Below, in pieces: positions 1 through 6,297 of a stretch of DNA of 6,297 bases (position 1 is its first letter; every line of letters begins with the position of its first letter). This DNA is from Pseudorhodobacter sp. (GTDB lineage: Bacteria; Pseudomonadota; Alphaproteobacteria; Rhodobacterales; Rhodobacteraceae). The stretch is taken from contig JAHEDL010000024.1 in the NCBI GenBank assembly GCA_024641255.1, forward strand, positions 1 to 6,297. The letters are read 5' to 3'. The position numbers and the translations under genes are program-made. Under the pieces are notes generated by a model, which saw nothing but the letters and a program-made list of their open reading frames with translations, did not search any database and was not told the DNA's origin.

Positions 1-1222
1 CGGGCTGCGAGCCAGCTTTCTGGCCGCCACGGTTGGTCGGGCGCTGGCCACGATTCTGGCCGGGCTTCGGCGCTGCCGCAACCACTTCGGCCGCCCAAGG
101 CGCACCGCCAATGATCGGCAACGGCTTTTTCAGCAGCTTTTCAACGGCTTGCAATTCGCCCATCTCTGCCGGGGCGCAGAACGCAATCGCGGTGCCTTCC
201 TTGCCAGCCCGCGCGGTGCGGCCAATGCGGTGGACATAGTTTTCCGGCACGTTCGGCATGTCGAAGTTGTAAACATAGCGCACGCCCGGAATGTCGATGC
301 CGCGCGCAGCCACATCGGTTGCAACCAGCACGTCCAGTTCTGCATTGCGGAATTCGGTCAGCGTGCGGTCGCGCTGGTTCTGGCTTTTGTTGCCGTGGAT
401 CGACCCGGCCTTGAAGCCCCAGGCCACCAACAGTTTCATCAGCTTTTCCGACCCGTGCTTCGTGCGGCCAAACACCAAAGCCTGCTCGCCCGGATGCTTT
501 TGCAGGTATTCCTTCAGCACCGTCGCCTTGTCGCCGTTGGGCAGGTAGTGCACGCCCTGCACGATCTTTTCGGCGGGCTTACCCGGAGGCGCAACCTGCA
601 CCTTGATCGGGTTTTGCAGATAGGTTTCGGCCAGTTCTTCGATGTCTTTCGGCATGGTTGCCGAGAACAGCAGCGTCTGGCGCTTCAACGGAATATGCTT
701 GGCGATTTTGCGCAGGCTATGGATGAACCCCATGTCCAGCATGTGGTCGGCTTCGTCCAGCACCAGATAGCCGGTGGCCGACAGCGTCACATCACCGCGT
801 TCGATCAGGTCGATCAGACGGCCCGGCGTTGCGACCAGAATGTCAGCGCCGCGCTTGAGGCGTTCGGCTTGTTTGAACAGCGATGCACCGCCGACGACCA
901 TGGCGATTTTAACCGCGGTGCCTTTGGTGAAAACTTCCAGGTTGGCGGTGATCTGGCTGACCAGTTCACGCGTCGGCGCAAGGATCAGCGCGCGCACGGT
1001 TTTCGGAGCAGGCGGGTGGCCCAGATCAAGAATGCGGTGCAACAGCGGCAGGCCGAAAGCCGCGGTTTTGCCGGTGCCGGTCTGCGCCAAACCCATCAGG
1101 TCTTTGCCCGCCATAATATGCGGAATCGCCTGCACCTGAATCGGTGTCGGCGTTTGCATGGTGGTTTTTTCCAAAGCTTTCAGGATATTCGGGGAAAGCC
1201 CCAAATCTGCGAATGTGGTCAT
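1..1222 (-). CDS. DEAD-box ATP-dependent RNA helicase, RhlE-like (C-terminus beyond left edge)
   Basis: Cytoplasmic ATP-dependent RNA helicase that unwinds short RNA duplexes, in this family usually during ribosome assembly, RNA decay or cold adaptation. I translated 407 codons from the ATG at 1222-1220; the frame stays open to the left edge, so the 3' end is missing. The two-RecA-domain core is complete: Q-motif around residues 23-34 (Gln29), motif I AQTGTGKT 46-53 (Walker A Lys52), Ia PTRELV 83-88, GG 111-112, TPGR 132-135, DEAD 156-159, SAT 187-189, motif V ATDVAARGIDI 301-311 and motif VI HRIGRTARAG 331-340. From about residue 375 a basic Gly/Arg/Gln-rich tail begins, typical of RhlE-type proteins and likely to bind RNA. 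The start is set by the Q-motif lying close to the N-terminus; the Shine-Dalgarno sequence is weak (AGAAAGA). It follows carB on the same strand after 314 non-coding bases. No catalytic residue is missing. The family is certain; the RhlE subgroup is inferred. Confidence 0.95.
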   Translation of the reverse strand, partial: MTTFADLGLSPNILKALEKTTMQTPTPIQVQAIPHIMAGKDLMGLAQTGTGKTAAFGLPLLHRILDLGHPPAPKTVRALILAPTRELVSQITANLEVFTKGTAVKIAMVVGGASLFKQAERLKRGADILVATPGRLIDLIERGDVTLSATGYLVLDEADHMLDMGFIHSLRKIAKHIPLKRQTLLFSATMPKDIEELAETYLQNPIKVQVAPPGKPAEKIVQGVHYLPNGDKATVLKEYLQKHPGEQALVFGRTKHGSEKLMKLLVAWGFKAGSIHGNKSQNQRDRTLTEFRNAELDVLVATDVAARGIDIPGVRYVYNFDMPNVPENYVHRIGRTARAGKEGTAIAFCAPAEMGELQAVEKLLKKPLPIIGGAPWAAEVVAAAPKPGQNRGQRPTNRGGQKAGSQP

Positions 1223-1398
1223 GATAGTCTTTCTGACGGCCCAACTGGCCGCCTTCGGCCCCAAAAGGCCGACAGTGGGAAGCGCCACGCCCTCGCATCC
1301 AGCCCTTGCCAGATACCGTGTGTGTCGCGGAACCCCTGCGTGCGGTGGGAACCAGTCTCCGGGCCTTACACATGCTCACGCGGCACGGGCACTCGGAT
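1223..1398 (-). promoter_or_regulatory. Long, probably structured 5' leader of the DEAD-box helicase gene
   Basis: If transcription starts about 7 bases after the predicted -10 (near 1398), the helicase mRNA has a leader of roughly 175 nt. It is GC-rich and has no convincing ORF of its own. Near the start codon lie four short complementary blocks: CGGCC at 1237-1241 and 1256-1260, and GGCCG at 1247-1251 and 1267-1271 (plus-strand letters). They can form two side-by-side hairpins or one alternative hairpin between the middle blocks. The heptamer GTGGGAA also occurs twice, at 1345-1351 and 1275-1281, exactly 70 bases apart. Long leaders are known for some cold-induced helicase genes such as E. 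coli csdA; any such role here is inference. I do not recognise it as a named RNA family. Confidence 0.4.
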
Positions 1399-1404
1399 TA
1401 CGGG

Positions 1405-1433
1405 CAGATGGGCGCTTTTGCGGCATATGTCAA
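1405..1433 (-). promoter_or_regulatory. Putative sigma70-type promoter of the helicase gene
   Basis: On the minus strand a perfect -35 hexamer TTGACA (1433-1428) is followed after 17 bases by CATCTG (1410-1405), a poor -10 that matches TATAAT at only two positions. Strong -35 with weak -10 elements are common in alphaproteobacteria, which keeps the call plausible. It lies between the hairpin after carB and the helicase start, as expected for an independent helicase promoter. Confidence 0.45.
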
Positions 1434-1460
1434 GTATTTGCTTTGCCGCGCCGCCAAATG

Positions 1461-1492
1461 CTGAAAGGCGCGCTATGGCGCGCGCCTTTCAG
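1461..1492 (-). terminator. Perfect 13-bp hairpin downstream of carB, candidate terminator
   Basis: CTGAAAGGCGCGC (1461-1473) pairs perfectly with GCGCGCCTTTCAG (1480-1492) around a 6-base loop. It sits 44 bases after the carB stop codon and upstream of the putative helicase promoter, the place for a carB terminator. The usual U-run is absent: on the minus strand the hairpin is followed by CATTTGG. It may therefore be a weak intrinsic terminator, or a 3'-end barrier that protects carB mRNA from exonucleases. Confidence 0.55.
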
Positions 1493-1536
1493 GGTGTTGC
1501 AAATTTTGGCATTTCGCCGCTTGCGGGGCTGCCGCA

Positions 1537-4500
1537 TCAGCCTTGCAGCGTGCGCACGCCATAACCCTCGCCGCGGGCCTTCATCGCGGCGACAACGGCG
1601 ATGCTGGCGGCTGCGGTGGTGAAGTAGGGGATCTTGTCCATCAACGCCACGCGGCGAATATCGCGGCTGTCGCTGATTGCCTGCGACCCCTCGGTGGTGT
1701 TCATAACCATTGCGATGTCGTTGTTTTTCAACCGGTCGACAATGTTCGGACGGCCCTCGTAGACCTTGTTGACCAAGGTGCAGGCGATGGACTGCGCCGA
1801 CAGCCAGCCAGCGGTGCCTTTGGTGGCGACGATTTCGAAACCAAGGCCGACCAGATCGCGCATCGCATCGGCAAAGGCGGCGGTCTTGTCCATGTCTTTG
1901 ATCGACACAAACGCCCGGCCTGCGTCGGGCAGGGCGACGCCCGCGCCCATCTGCGCCTTAAGGAACGCCAGCGCAAAGGTGCGATCCCAGCCCATGACTT
2001 CGCCGGTCGACCGCATTTCTGGCCCAAGCACCGGGTCAACGCCGGGGAAGCGCGCAAACGGCAGCACTGCTTCTTTAACCGAGAACCACGGCGTGATCGG
2101 ATCGGCCAGCGTGAAGGGGTCCGCCAAAGGCAGCGGCGTATCGGGGCCAACTCCGGCGTTATAGGCGGCACGCAGCGGGAAGTTTGCCATCGGTTCGCCA
2201 GACATCAGTCGCGCGGCAATGGCAGCAATCGCGCTATCGGTGGCCTTGGCAACGAAAGGCACGGTGCGCGAGGCACGCGGGTTGACTTCCAGCACAAAGA
2301 TCACGCCGTCTTTGATCGCAAACTGCACGTTCATCAGACCGACAACATGCAGCGCCAGCGCCATTTGCACGGTTTGGCGTTTCAGTTCAGCAATGGTTTC
2401 TGCCGAAAGCGAGTGCGGCGGCAGGCAGCAGGCAGAGTCGCCCGAATGCACGCCAGCTTCTTCGATATGCTCCATGATGCCCGCGACATGCACGGTTTTG
2501 CCATCAGACAGCGCATCAACGTCAACTTCGATAGCGCCCGACAAATAGCTGTCCAACAGCACCGGGCTGTCGCCCGACACCTGCACCGCCGTGGCGATAT
2601 AGCGTTCAAGCTGTGCGTCGTCGCGGATGATTTCCATCGCACGGCCGCCCAGCACGAAAGACGGGCGGATCACCAGCGGATAGCCCACGTCTTTGGCCAC
2701 GGCAAACGCCTCGTCGCGCGACCGCGCGGTGCCGTTATGCGGCTGTTTCAGGCCCAGCTTGTGCAGCAGTTGTTGAAAGCGTTCACGATCTTCGGCCAGA
2801 TCAATGGCGTCGGGCGTGGTGCCCAAGATCGGGATGCCTTCTTCATAAAGCGCATTCGCCAGTTTCAGCGGGGTCTGGCCGCCAAACTGCACGATCACGC
2901 CATGCAGCGTGCCGTTTTCCTGCTCGACCCGCAGGATTTCCAGCACATGTTCCAGCGTCAGCGGCTCAAAATACAACCGATCCGAAGTGTCATAATCGGT
3001 CGACACGGTTTCGGGGTTGCAGTTGACCATGATGGTTTCATAGCCCGCCGCCGTCAGCGCATAGCAGGCGTGGCAGCAGCAATAGTCAAATTCAATGCCT
3101 TGGCCGATGCGGTTCGGGCCACCACCAAGGATGACAACTTTCTTGGCATTCGACGGACGCGCTTCGCATTCCACATCGCCCATCGCCGGGGCTTCATAGG
3201 TGGAATACATGTAAGGCGTCTGCGCTTCGAATTCTGCGGCGCAGGTGTCGATGCGTTTGAACACGGCGGTGACGCCAAGGTTGCGGCGGGCGCGGCGCAC
3301 TTGCGCTTCGTCACGGCCGGTCAGCTTGGCAAGGCGGGCGTCGGTGAAGCCCATCATTTTCAGATTGCGCAGGCCGTTGGCGTCAAGCGGCAGACCGTTC
3401 TTGCGAACCTGCTCTTCGGCAACGATGATTTCGCGGATACGCGCCAAGAACCACGGATCAAACGACGTGATCGCGTTGATTTCGTCATCGGTCAGACCAA
3501 AACGCATGGCTTGGGCGATCACGCGCAAGCGGTCCGGCGTGGCTTTCGACAGTGCCGAGGTGATGGCCGCCCGGTCGGGTGCGCCCGGAATCTCAATCTC
3601 GTCAAAGCCGGACAGGCCGGTTTCAAGGCTGGCCAGCGCCTTTTGCATCGATTCGTGAATGGTGCGGCCAATCGCCATGACTTCGCCCACCGATTTCATC
3701 GCGGTGGTCAGGTTGTTTTCCGAACCTGGGAATTTTTCGAAAGCAAAGCGCGGGATCTTGGTGACAACATAGTCGATCGACGGTTCGAACGACGCAGGCG
3801 TGACCTTGGTGATGTCGTTGTCCAGCTCGTCCAGCGTATAGCCGACTGCCAGTTTCGCCGCCACTTTGGCAATCGGGAAGCCGGTGGCTTTCGATGCCAG
3901 CGCCGAAGACCGCGACACGCGCGGGTTCATTTCAATCACCACCATGCGGCCGTCGGCAGGGTTGATCGCCCATTGCACGTTCGACCCGCCGGTCTCGACG
4001 CCGATTTCACGCAGCACGGCAATCGAGCCGTTGCGCATGATCTGGTATTCTTTGTCGGTCAGGGTCAGGGCAGGGGCCACGGTAATGGAATCGCCGGTAT
4101 GCACGCCCATCGGGTCGATGTTTTCAATCGCGCAGATGATGATGGCGTTGTCGGCGGTGTCGCGCACCACCTCCATCTCGTATTCTTTCCACCCCAGCAG
4201 AGATTCGTCGATCAGAACCTGCGCCACCGGCGAGGCATCAAGCCCCGACCGCACGATGGCTTCGTAGTCATCGCGGTTGTACGCCACACCGCCACCGGTG
4301 CCGCCAAGGGTGAAGGCGGGGCGGATGATCGCGGGCAGGCCCACATATTCAATCGCGGCCATCGCTTCGGCGACGCCTGCGTTGATGTCATACTTGGTGC
4401 CGACTTTCGGAGCGGCAATGATGGTTGCCTTCGGGTTTTCCAGCCCGATGCGATCCATCGCCTCGCGGAACAATTTGCGATCTTCTGCCATTTCGATAGC

Positions 4501-4863
4501 TGCGCGCTTGGCGCCGATCAGTTCCACGTTGAACTTTTCCAACACTCCAAGGTCTGCCAGCGCCAAAGCGGTGTTCAAACCGGTCTGACCACCCATCGTT
4601 GGCAGCAGCGCGTCGGGGCGCTCTTTCTCGATGATCTTTGCGACAACTTCGGGGGTGATCGGCTCGATATAGGTGGCATCCGCCAGACCCGGATCGGTCA
4701 TGATGGTTGCCGGGTTCGAGTTTACCAGGATCACCCGGTAGCCTTCTTCGCGCAGCGCTTTACAGGCTTGCGCGCCCGAGTAGTCAAACTCACAGGCTTG
4801 GCCGATGACGATGGGACCGGCTCCGATGATCATGATGGATTTGATATCGGTTCTTTTCGGCAT
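1537..4863 (-). CDS. carB: Carbamoyl-phosphate synthase large subunit
   Basis: Cytoplasmic synthetase subunit that makes carbamoyl phosphate from bicarbonate, ammonia (channelled from CarA) and two ATP, feeding pyrimidine and arginine synthesis. It has 1108 residues against 1073 in E. coli. Domain order is canonical: carboxyphosphate half about 1-413 (GAGPIVIG 14-21, GGQTG 91-95, ATP-grasp residues Arg129, Arg181, Glu311, Asn313, Arg315), oligomerisation domain about 414-565, carbamate half from about 572 ([10 protein letters not shown] 580-589, GGQTP 661-665, RPSFVLGG 733-740, Glu859, Asn861, Arg863), and a C-terminal MGS-like allosteric domain about 983-1108. Allosteric-site residues matching E. 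coli Thr974, Thr977, Lys993, Asn1015 and Thr1042 are present as Thr1014, Thr1017, Lys1033, Asn1055 and Thr1082, so UMP/ornithine-type control is plausible. The start at 4863 gives the family N-terminus [10 protein letters not shown], with GGGGG five bases upstream; in-frame starts at 4875 and 4905 exist but fit less well. carA is not in the window. The enzyme appears intact. Confidence 0.99.
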   Translation of the reverse strand: MPKRTDIKSIMIIGAGPIVIGQACEFDYSGAQACKALREEGYRVILVNSNPATIMTDPGLADATYIEPITPEVVAKIIEKERPDALLPTMGGQTGLNTALALADLGVLEKFNVELIGAKRAAIEMAEDRKLFREAMDRIGLENPKATIIAAPKVGTKYDINAGVAEAMAAIEYVGLPAIIRPAFTLGGTGGGVAYNRDDYEAIVRSGLDASPVAQVLIDESLLGWKEYEMEVVRDTADNAIIICAIENIDPMGVHTGDSITVAPALTLTDKEYQIMRNGSIAVLREIGVETGGSNVQWAINPADGRMVVIEMNPRVSRSSALASKATGFPIAKVAAKLAVGYTLDELDNDITKVTPASFEPSIDYVVTKIPRFAFEKFPGSENNLTTAMKSVGEVMAIGRTIHESMQKALASLETGLSGFDEIEIPGAPDRAAITSALSKATPDRLRVIAQAMRFGLTDDEINAITSFDPWFLARIREIIVAEEQVRKNGLPLDANGLRNLKMMGFTDARLAKLTGRDEAQVRRARRNLGVTAVFKRIDTCAAEFEAQTPYMYSTYEAPAMGDVECEARPSNAKKVVILGGGPNRIGQGIEFDYCCCHACYALTAAGYETIMVNCNPETVSTDYDTSDRLYFEPLTLEHVLEILRVEQENGTLHGVIVQFGGQTPLKLANALYEEGIPILGTTPDAIDLAEDRERFQQLLHKLGLKQPHNGTARSRDEAFAVAKDVGYPLVIRPSFVLGGRAMEIIRDDAQLERYIATAVQVSGDSPVLLDSYLSGAIEVDVDALSDGKTVHVAGIMEHIEEAGVHSGDSACCLPPHSLSAETIAELKRQTVQMALALHVVGLMNVQFAIKDGVIFVLEVNPRASRTVPFVAKATDSAIAAIAARLMSGEPMANFPLRAAYNAGVGPDTPLPLADPFTLADPITPWFSVKEAVLPFARFPGVDPVLGPEMRSTGEVMGWDRTFALAFLKAQMGAGVALPDAGRAFVSIKDMDKTAAFADAMRDLVGLGFEIVATKGTAGWLSAQSIACTLVNKVYEGRPNIVDRLKNNDIAMVMNTTEGSQAISDSRDIRRVALMDKIPYFTTAAASIAVVAAMKARGEGYGVRTLQG

Positions 4864-4891
4864 GGCGGCCCCCATAAGCAAAACTTCGCGG

Positions 4892-4919
4892 GTTATAGCT
4901 AGCACGCGTCTAGGCGCAA
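4892..4919 (-). promoter_or_regulatory. Putative carB promoter
   Basis: Minus-strand TTGCGC (4919-4914), a 16-base spacer, then TATAAC (4897-4892), which matches five of six -10 consensus positions. Transcription would begin near 4885, giving a carB leader of about 22 nt. This supports translation from 4863 and would exclude the in-frame ATT/GTG-type extension to 4905. It lies in the 78-base gap between the DUF3147 gene and carB. No classical pyrimidine attenuator or arginine operator is visible in this short gap. Confidence 0.4.
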
Positions 4920-4941
4920 GGGGCAGATCGGGCGAAAATGC

Positions 4942-5292
4942 CTAAAGCCGAACGCCCCAGCGCGACGCAGCCCACAGCATAAGAAGATAAAGCCCGAAGG
5001 TAAGCAAGCAGCCAAGCCCCAGTGCCAGCCAAAAGCCGGTGCCATGGCGCAGCAGCGCAGGGATCAGCAGAAACATCGGCACCGATGGCGCCAGATACCA
5101 CAGCGTTGCCTGCACATGGTCGGCCACGCGCGCCGCATCATGCGTGTCGCGCCATAGCCAGATCATCGCCAGCACCGACACCAGCGGCAGTGACACGATC
5201 AGCGCGCCCAAACCGGCATTGCGCCGCGCAACCTCGGATGCAAGCGCGATCATGATGCCGGATATTGCGGCTTTCAGCAGCAAATAGGTCAT
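4942..5292 (-). CDS. DUF3147-family small integral membrane protein
   Basis: A 116-residue inner-membrane protein of unknown function. Four hydrophobic helices are visible at about residues 4-19, 28-47, 64-81 and 87-109, with short charged loops between them (RDTHDAARVADH at 48-59). The N-terminal half carries the pattern I associate with DUF3147: a Lys in helix 1, SEVARR 19-24, a GALIVSLPLVS stretch 29-39, then IWLW and a charged loop. Length fits that family. The ATG at 5292 was chosen because it gives the family-like N-terminus; AGGA lies 13 bases upstream, a rather long spacing. A TTG seven codons upstream (5313) has no ribosome-binding site and lies in the tail of the permease terminator. 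The gene starts about 20 bases after that terminator and ends 78 bases before carB. Nothing suggests a functional tie to carbamoyl phosphate. No transport or enzyme motif is visible; assignment rests on pattern memory. Confidence 0.85.
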   Translation of the reverse strand: MTYLLLKAAISGIMIALASEVARRNAGLGALIVSLPLVSVLAMIWLWRDTHDAARVADHVQATLWYLAPSVPMFLLIPALLRHGTGFWLALGLGCLLTFGLYLLMLWAASRWGVRL

Positions 5293-5310
5293 GGCAACAA
5301 TCGCATCCTG

Positions 5311-5346
5311 CAAATGAAAAAGGCAGCCAGAACCTCTGGCTGCCTT
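5311..5346 (-). terminator. Rho-independent terminator of the permease gene
   Basis: A perfect 12-bp stem, AAGGCAGCCAGA (5320-5331) with TCTGGCTGCCTT (5335-5346), encloses a 3-base loop. Read on the minus strand it runs into TTTTT (5321-5317) and then CATTTG, giving the GC-rich stem plus U-run of an intrinsic terminator. It begins 19 bases after the permease stop codon. On the plus strand the hairpin is followed by CCCC, so it works in one direction only. Confidence 0.9.
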
Positions 5347-5359
5347 CCCCGATTGTCAA
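5331..5359 (-). promoter_or_regulatory. Possible -35 element for the DUF3147 gene, overlapping the terminator
   Basis: A perfect TTGACA reads on the minus strand at 5359-5354, just after the permease stop codon. A 17-base spacer would place the -10 at 5336-5331 (GAGGTT), which matches consensus poorly and falls inside the terminator stem. It is listed because the DUF3147 gene needs a promoter in this short gap or must rely on terminator read-through. The -35 may be coincidental. Confidence 0.22.
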
Positions 5360-5365
5360 GCGATG

Positions 5366-6297
5366 TTAGCCCTTTTCGCCAACGGCGGCTTCAGCGGCAG
5401 CAATCGCAGCGCGACGCTTTTCAACCTCGGCACCAATCGGCGGGCCTTGGAAGCGGCGGTTTTCCACCGCGACCCACAGCACCAGCGCCAGCGCGATAAA
5501 GCCCAGCACGATCCACAGCACTTTGTCGTTCGGCGGTTGGATGGCGATGTAGAAGATGATCGCCATGCCGATCACAGACAGCACCGATACCAGCTTGTAA
5601 ACGCCTGCCGACATCGCCCAAGGGCCGGGGGTCGGCCATTTCGACGTGCCATAGGCAAAGATGCCCAAGGTCAGCGGAATGGCGAAGGACAAGAACAGGA
5701 ACACCAGCGTCGAGTTCACCACGATGGTATAGATGTTCACGCCACCCACCACGACGAATTGCGCGGCAAAGACATACAGGATCTCAAGGATCGCTGCCGT
5801 CCAGATCGCGGTCACCGGGGTGCGGTATTTCGGCGAAACCTTGGCCAATGCGGCAGAGCCAACCGGCATGCCGTCATCACGCGAAAACGCAAACAGCATC
5901 CGCGATGCCGAGGTAACGGTCGCCAGACCACACAGCAGCTGCGACACGAAGATCGCCGCATACAGCGCCAGCTTCAGGCCGTTCGGCAAGATTGCGTTCA
6001 TCGTTTCGAAGAACATCATCCAGCCTTGGCCAGCCGCCGTTGCCATATCCGGGATCGCCAGAGTGATGGCGCAAACCATCAGCCAGCCGATGATCGACGC
6101 CCAGAAGGTTGCCGAAACAATAGACCGCGGCACCGAATGTGCGGCTTTCACGGTTTCTTCCGAAGTGTGGGCCGACGCGTCATAGCCGGTGATGGTGTAA
6201 ACCGGCAGCAACAGGCACAGCAGGAACAGATAGCCCATGTTGTCAGACTGCGGGAACACATTGCCGCCGACTTCGCCCGAATAGTTGGTGAAGGTCC
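5366..6297 (-). CDS. APC-superfamily amino acid permease (N-terminus beyond right edge)
   Basis: Inner-membrane secondary transporter of the amino acid-polyamine-organocation superfamily, resembling the amino acid/choline transporter branch (GABA- and choline-permease-like); the substrate cannot be read from sequence. 309 residues are visible, frame open to the right edge and ending in TAA at 5366, against about 500 for a full protein. Seven hydrophobic helices fall at visible residues about 20-36, 59-81, 107-127, 157-181, 188-213, 232-253 and 259-280, consistent with TM6-TM12 of a 12-helix LeuT-fold carrier. GYDASAHTSEET (37-48) is the family signature after the unwound substrate-binding helix, and SRMLFAFSRDDGMP (131-144) is the conserved cytoplasmic loop of this branch. 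The C-terminus is a charged, Ala-rich cytoplasmic tail of about 29 residues. In-frame GTG (6259) and ATG (6238) codons are internal, because the upstream codons still read as an extracellular loop. An intrinsic terminator follows directly. Confidence 0.93.
   Translation of the reverse strand, partial: TFTNYSGEVGGNVFPQSDNMGYLFLLCLLLPVYTITGYDASAHTSEETVKAAHSVPRSIVSATFWASIIGWLMVCAITLAIPDMATAAGQGWMMFFETMNAILPNGLKLALYAAIFVSQLLCGLATVTSASRMLFAFSRDDGMPVGSAALAKVSPKYRTPVTAIWTAAILEILYVFAAQFVVVGGVNIYTIVVNSTLVFLFLSFAIPLTLGIFAYGTSKWPTPGPWAMSAGVYKLVSVLSVIGMAIIFYIAIQPPNDKVLWIVLGFIALALVLWVAVENRRFQGPPIGAEVEKRRAAIAAAEAAVGEKG

Noticed and set aside
1026..1379. Minus-strand ORF beginning in the helicase leader (GTG at 1379, ATG at 1373) and overlapping the helicase start
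   Set aside because: No Shine-Dalgarno sequence. More than half of it is an out-of-frame reading of the helicase N-terminus, and the product is low in hydrophobic residues with no known pattern. A translated upstream ORF is possible but unsupported.
1223..1536. A tRNA, small ncRNA gene or riboswitch in the carB-helicase gap
   Set aside because: I looked for cloverleaf, T-loop and known riboswitch signatures and saw none. Only the hairpins and promoter-like hexamers listed above can be supported.
149..1564. Plus-strand ORF of about 471 codons opposite the helicase
   Set aside because: Exact-register antisense of the DEAD-box core, where all helicase motifs are intact on the minus strand. It runs through the non-coding gap with no plausible domain.
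1543..4902. Plus-strand ORF of about 1119 codons covering carB
   Set aside because: Exact-register antisense of an unmistakable carB. Its product is rich in His, Arg and Gln with no recognisable domain, as expected from the complement of GC-rich codons.
4864..4905. N-terminal extension of CarB to upstream in-frame starts
   Set aside because: The family N-terminus begins at 4863. The longer form would overlap the predicted -10 element, and the extra 14 residues have no counterpart in CarB as I know it.
4910..5101. Minus-strand ORF of 63 codons overlapping the DUF3147 gene in another frame
   Set aside because: It overlaps the 3' half of the DUF3147 gene, has no ribosome-binding site, and has a composition typical of a shifted frame.
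5293..5313. TTG start seven codons upstream for the DUF3147 protein
   Set aside because: No ribosome-binding site, and the codon lies in the terminator tail. The ATG at 5292 gives the family-like N-terminus directly before helix 1.
5366..6259. Reading the permease as a complete 297-residue protein starting at GTG 6259
   Set aside because: The frame continues upstream to the right edge with plausible loop residues, and a 7-helix remainder is too short for this 12-helix family, so the gene is cut by the window edge.

Overview
The window looks like ordinary chromosomal sequence from an alphaproteobacterium, most likely a member of the Rhodobacteraceae. This rests on the high GC content, the avoidance of TTA, CTA and TCA codons, and the character of the CarB, DUF3147 and DEAD-box proteins; it is an inference, not a database result. 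All four genes lie on the minus strand, so transcription runs from right to left. I see no mobile element, CRISPR array, tRNA or rRNA.

In transcription order, 6297-5366 is the 3' two-thirds or so of an APC-family amino acid permease whose 5' end lies beyond the right edge. It ends in a strong intrinsic terminator (5311-5346). A small four-helix membrane protein of the DUF3147 family (5292-4942) begins only about 20 bases after that terminator. After a 78-base gap holding a plausible promoter comes a complete carB (4863-1537), the large subunit of carbamoyl-phosphate synthase. A 314-base non-coding stretch follows (1536-1223). It holds a 13-bp perfect hairpin, a perfect -35 hexamer and what is probably a long structured leader. 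That leader precedes a DEAD-box RNA helicase of RhlE type (1222 to the left edge), whose basic C-terminal tail is cut off.

The genes do not form one pathway. CarB makes carbamoyl phosphate for pyrimidine and arginine synthesis with the glutaminase subunit CarA, which is not in the window. The helicase remodels RNA. The permease imports an amino-acid-like solute of unknown identity. Hairpins and promoter-like sites between the genes suggest mostly separate transcription units rather than one operon.

I found no convincing new biological system. The items most worth a second look are regulatory: the ~175-nt helicase leader with mutually exclusive GC-rich hairpins near the start codon, and the permease terminator that sits almost on top of the DUF3147 start and overlaps a perfect TTGACA hexamer.
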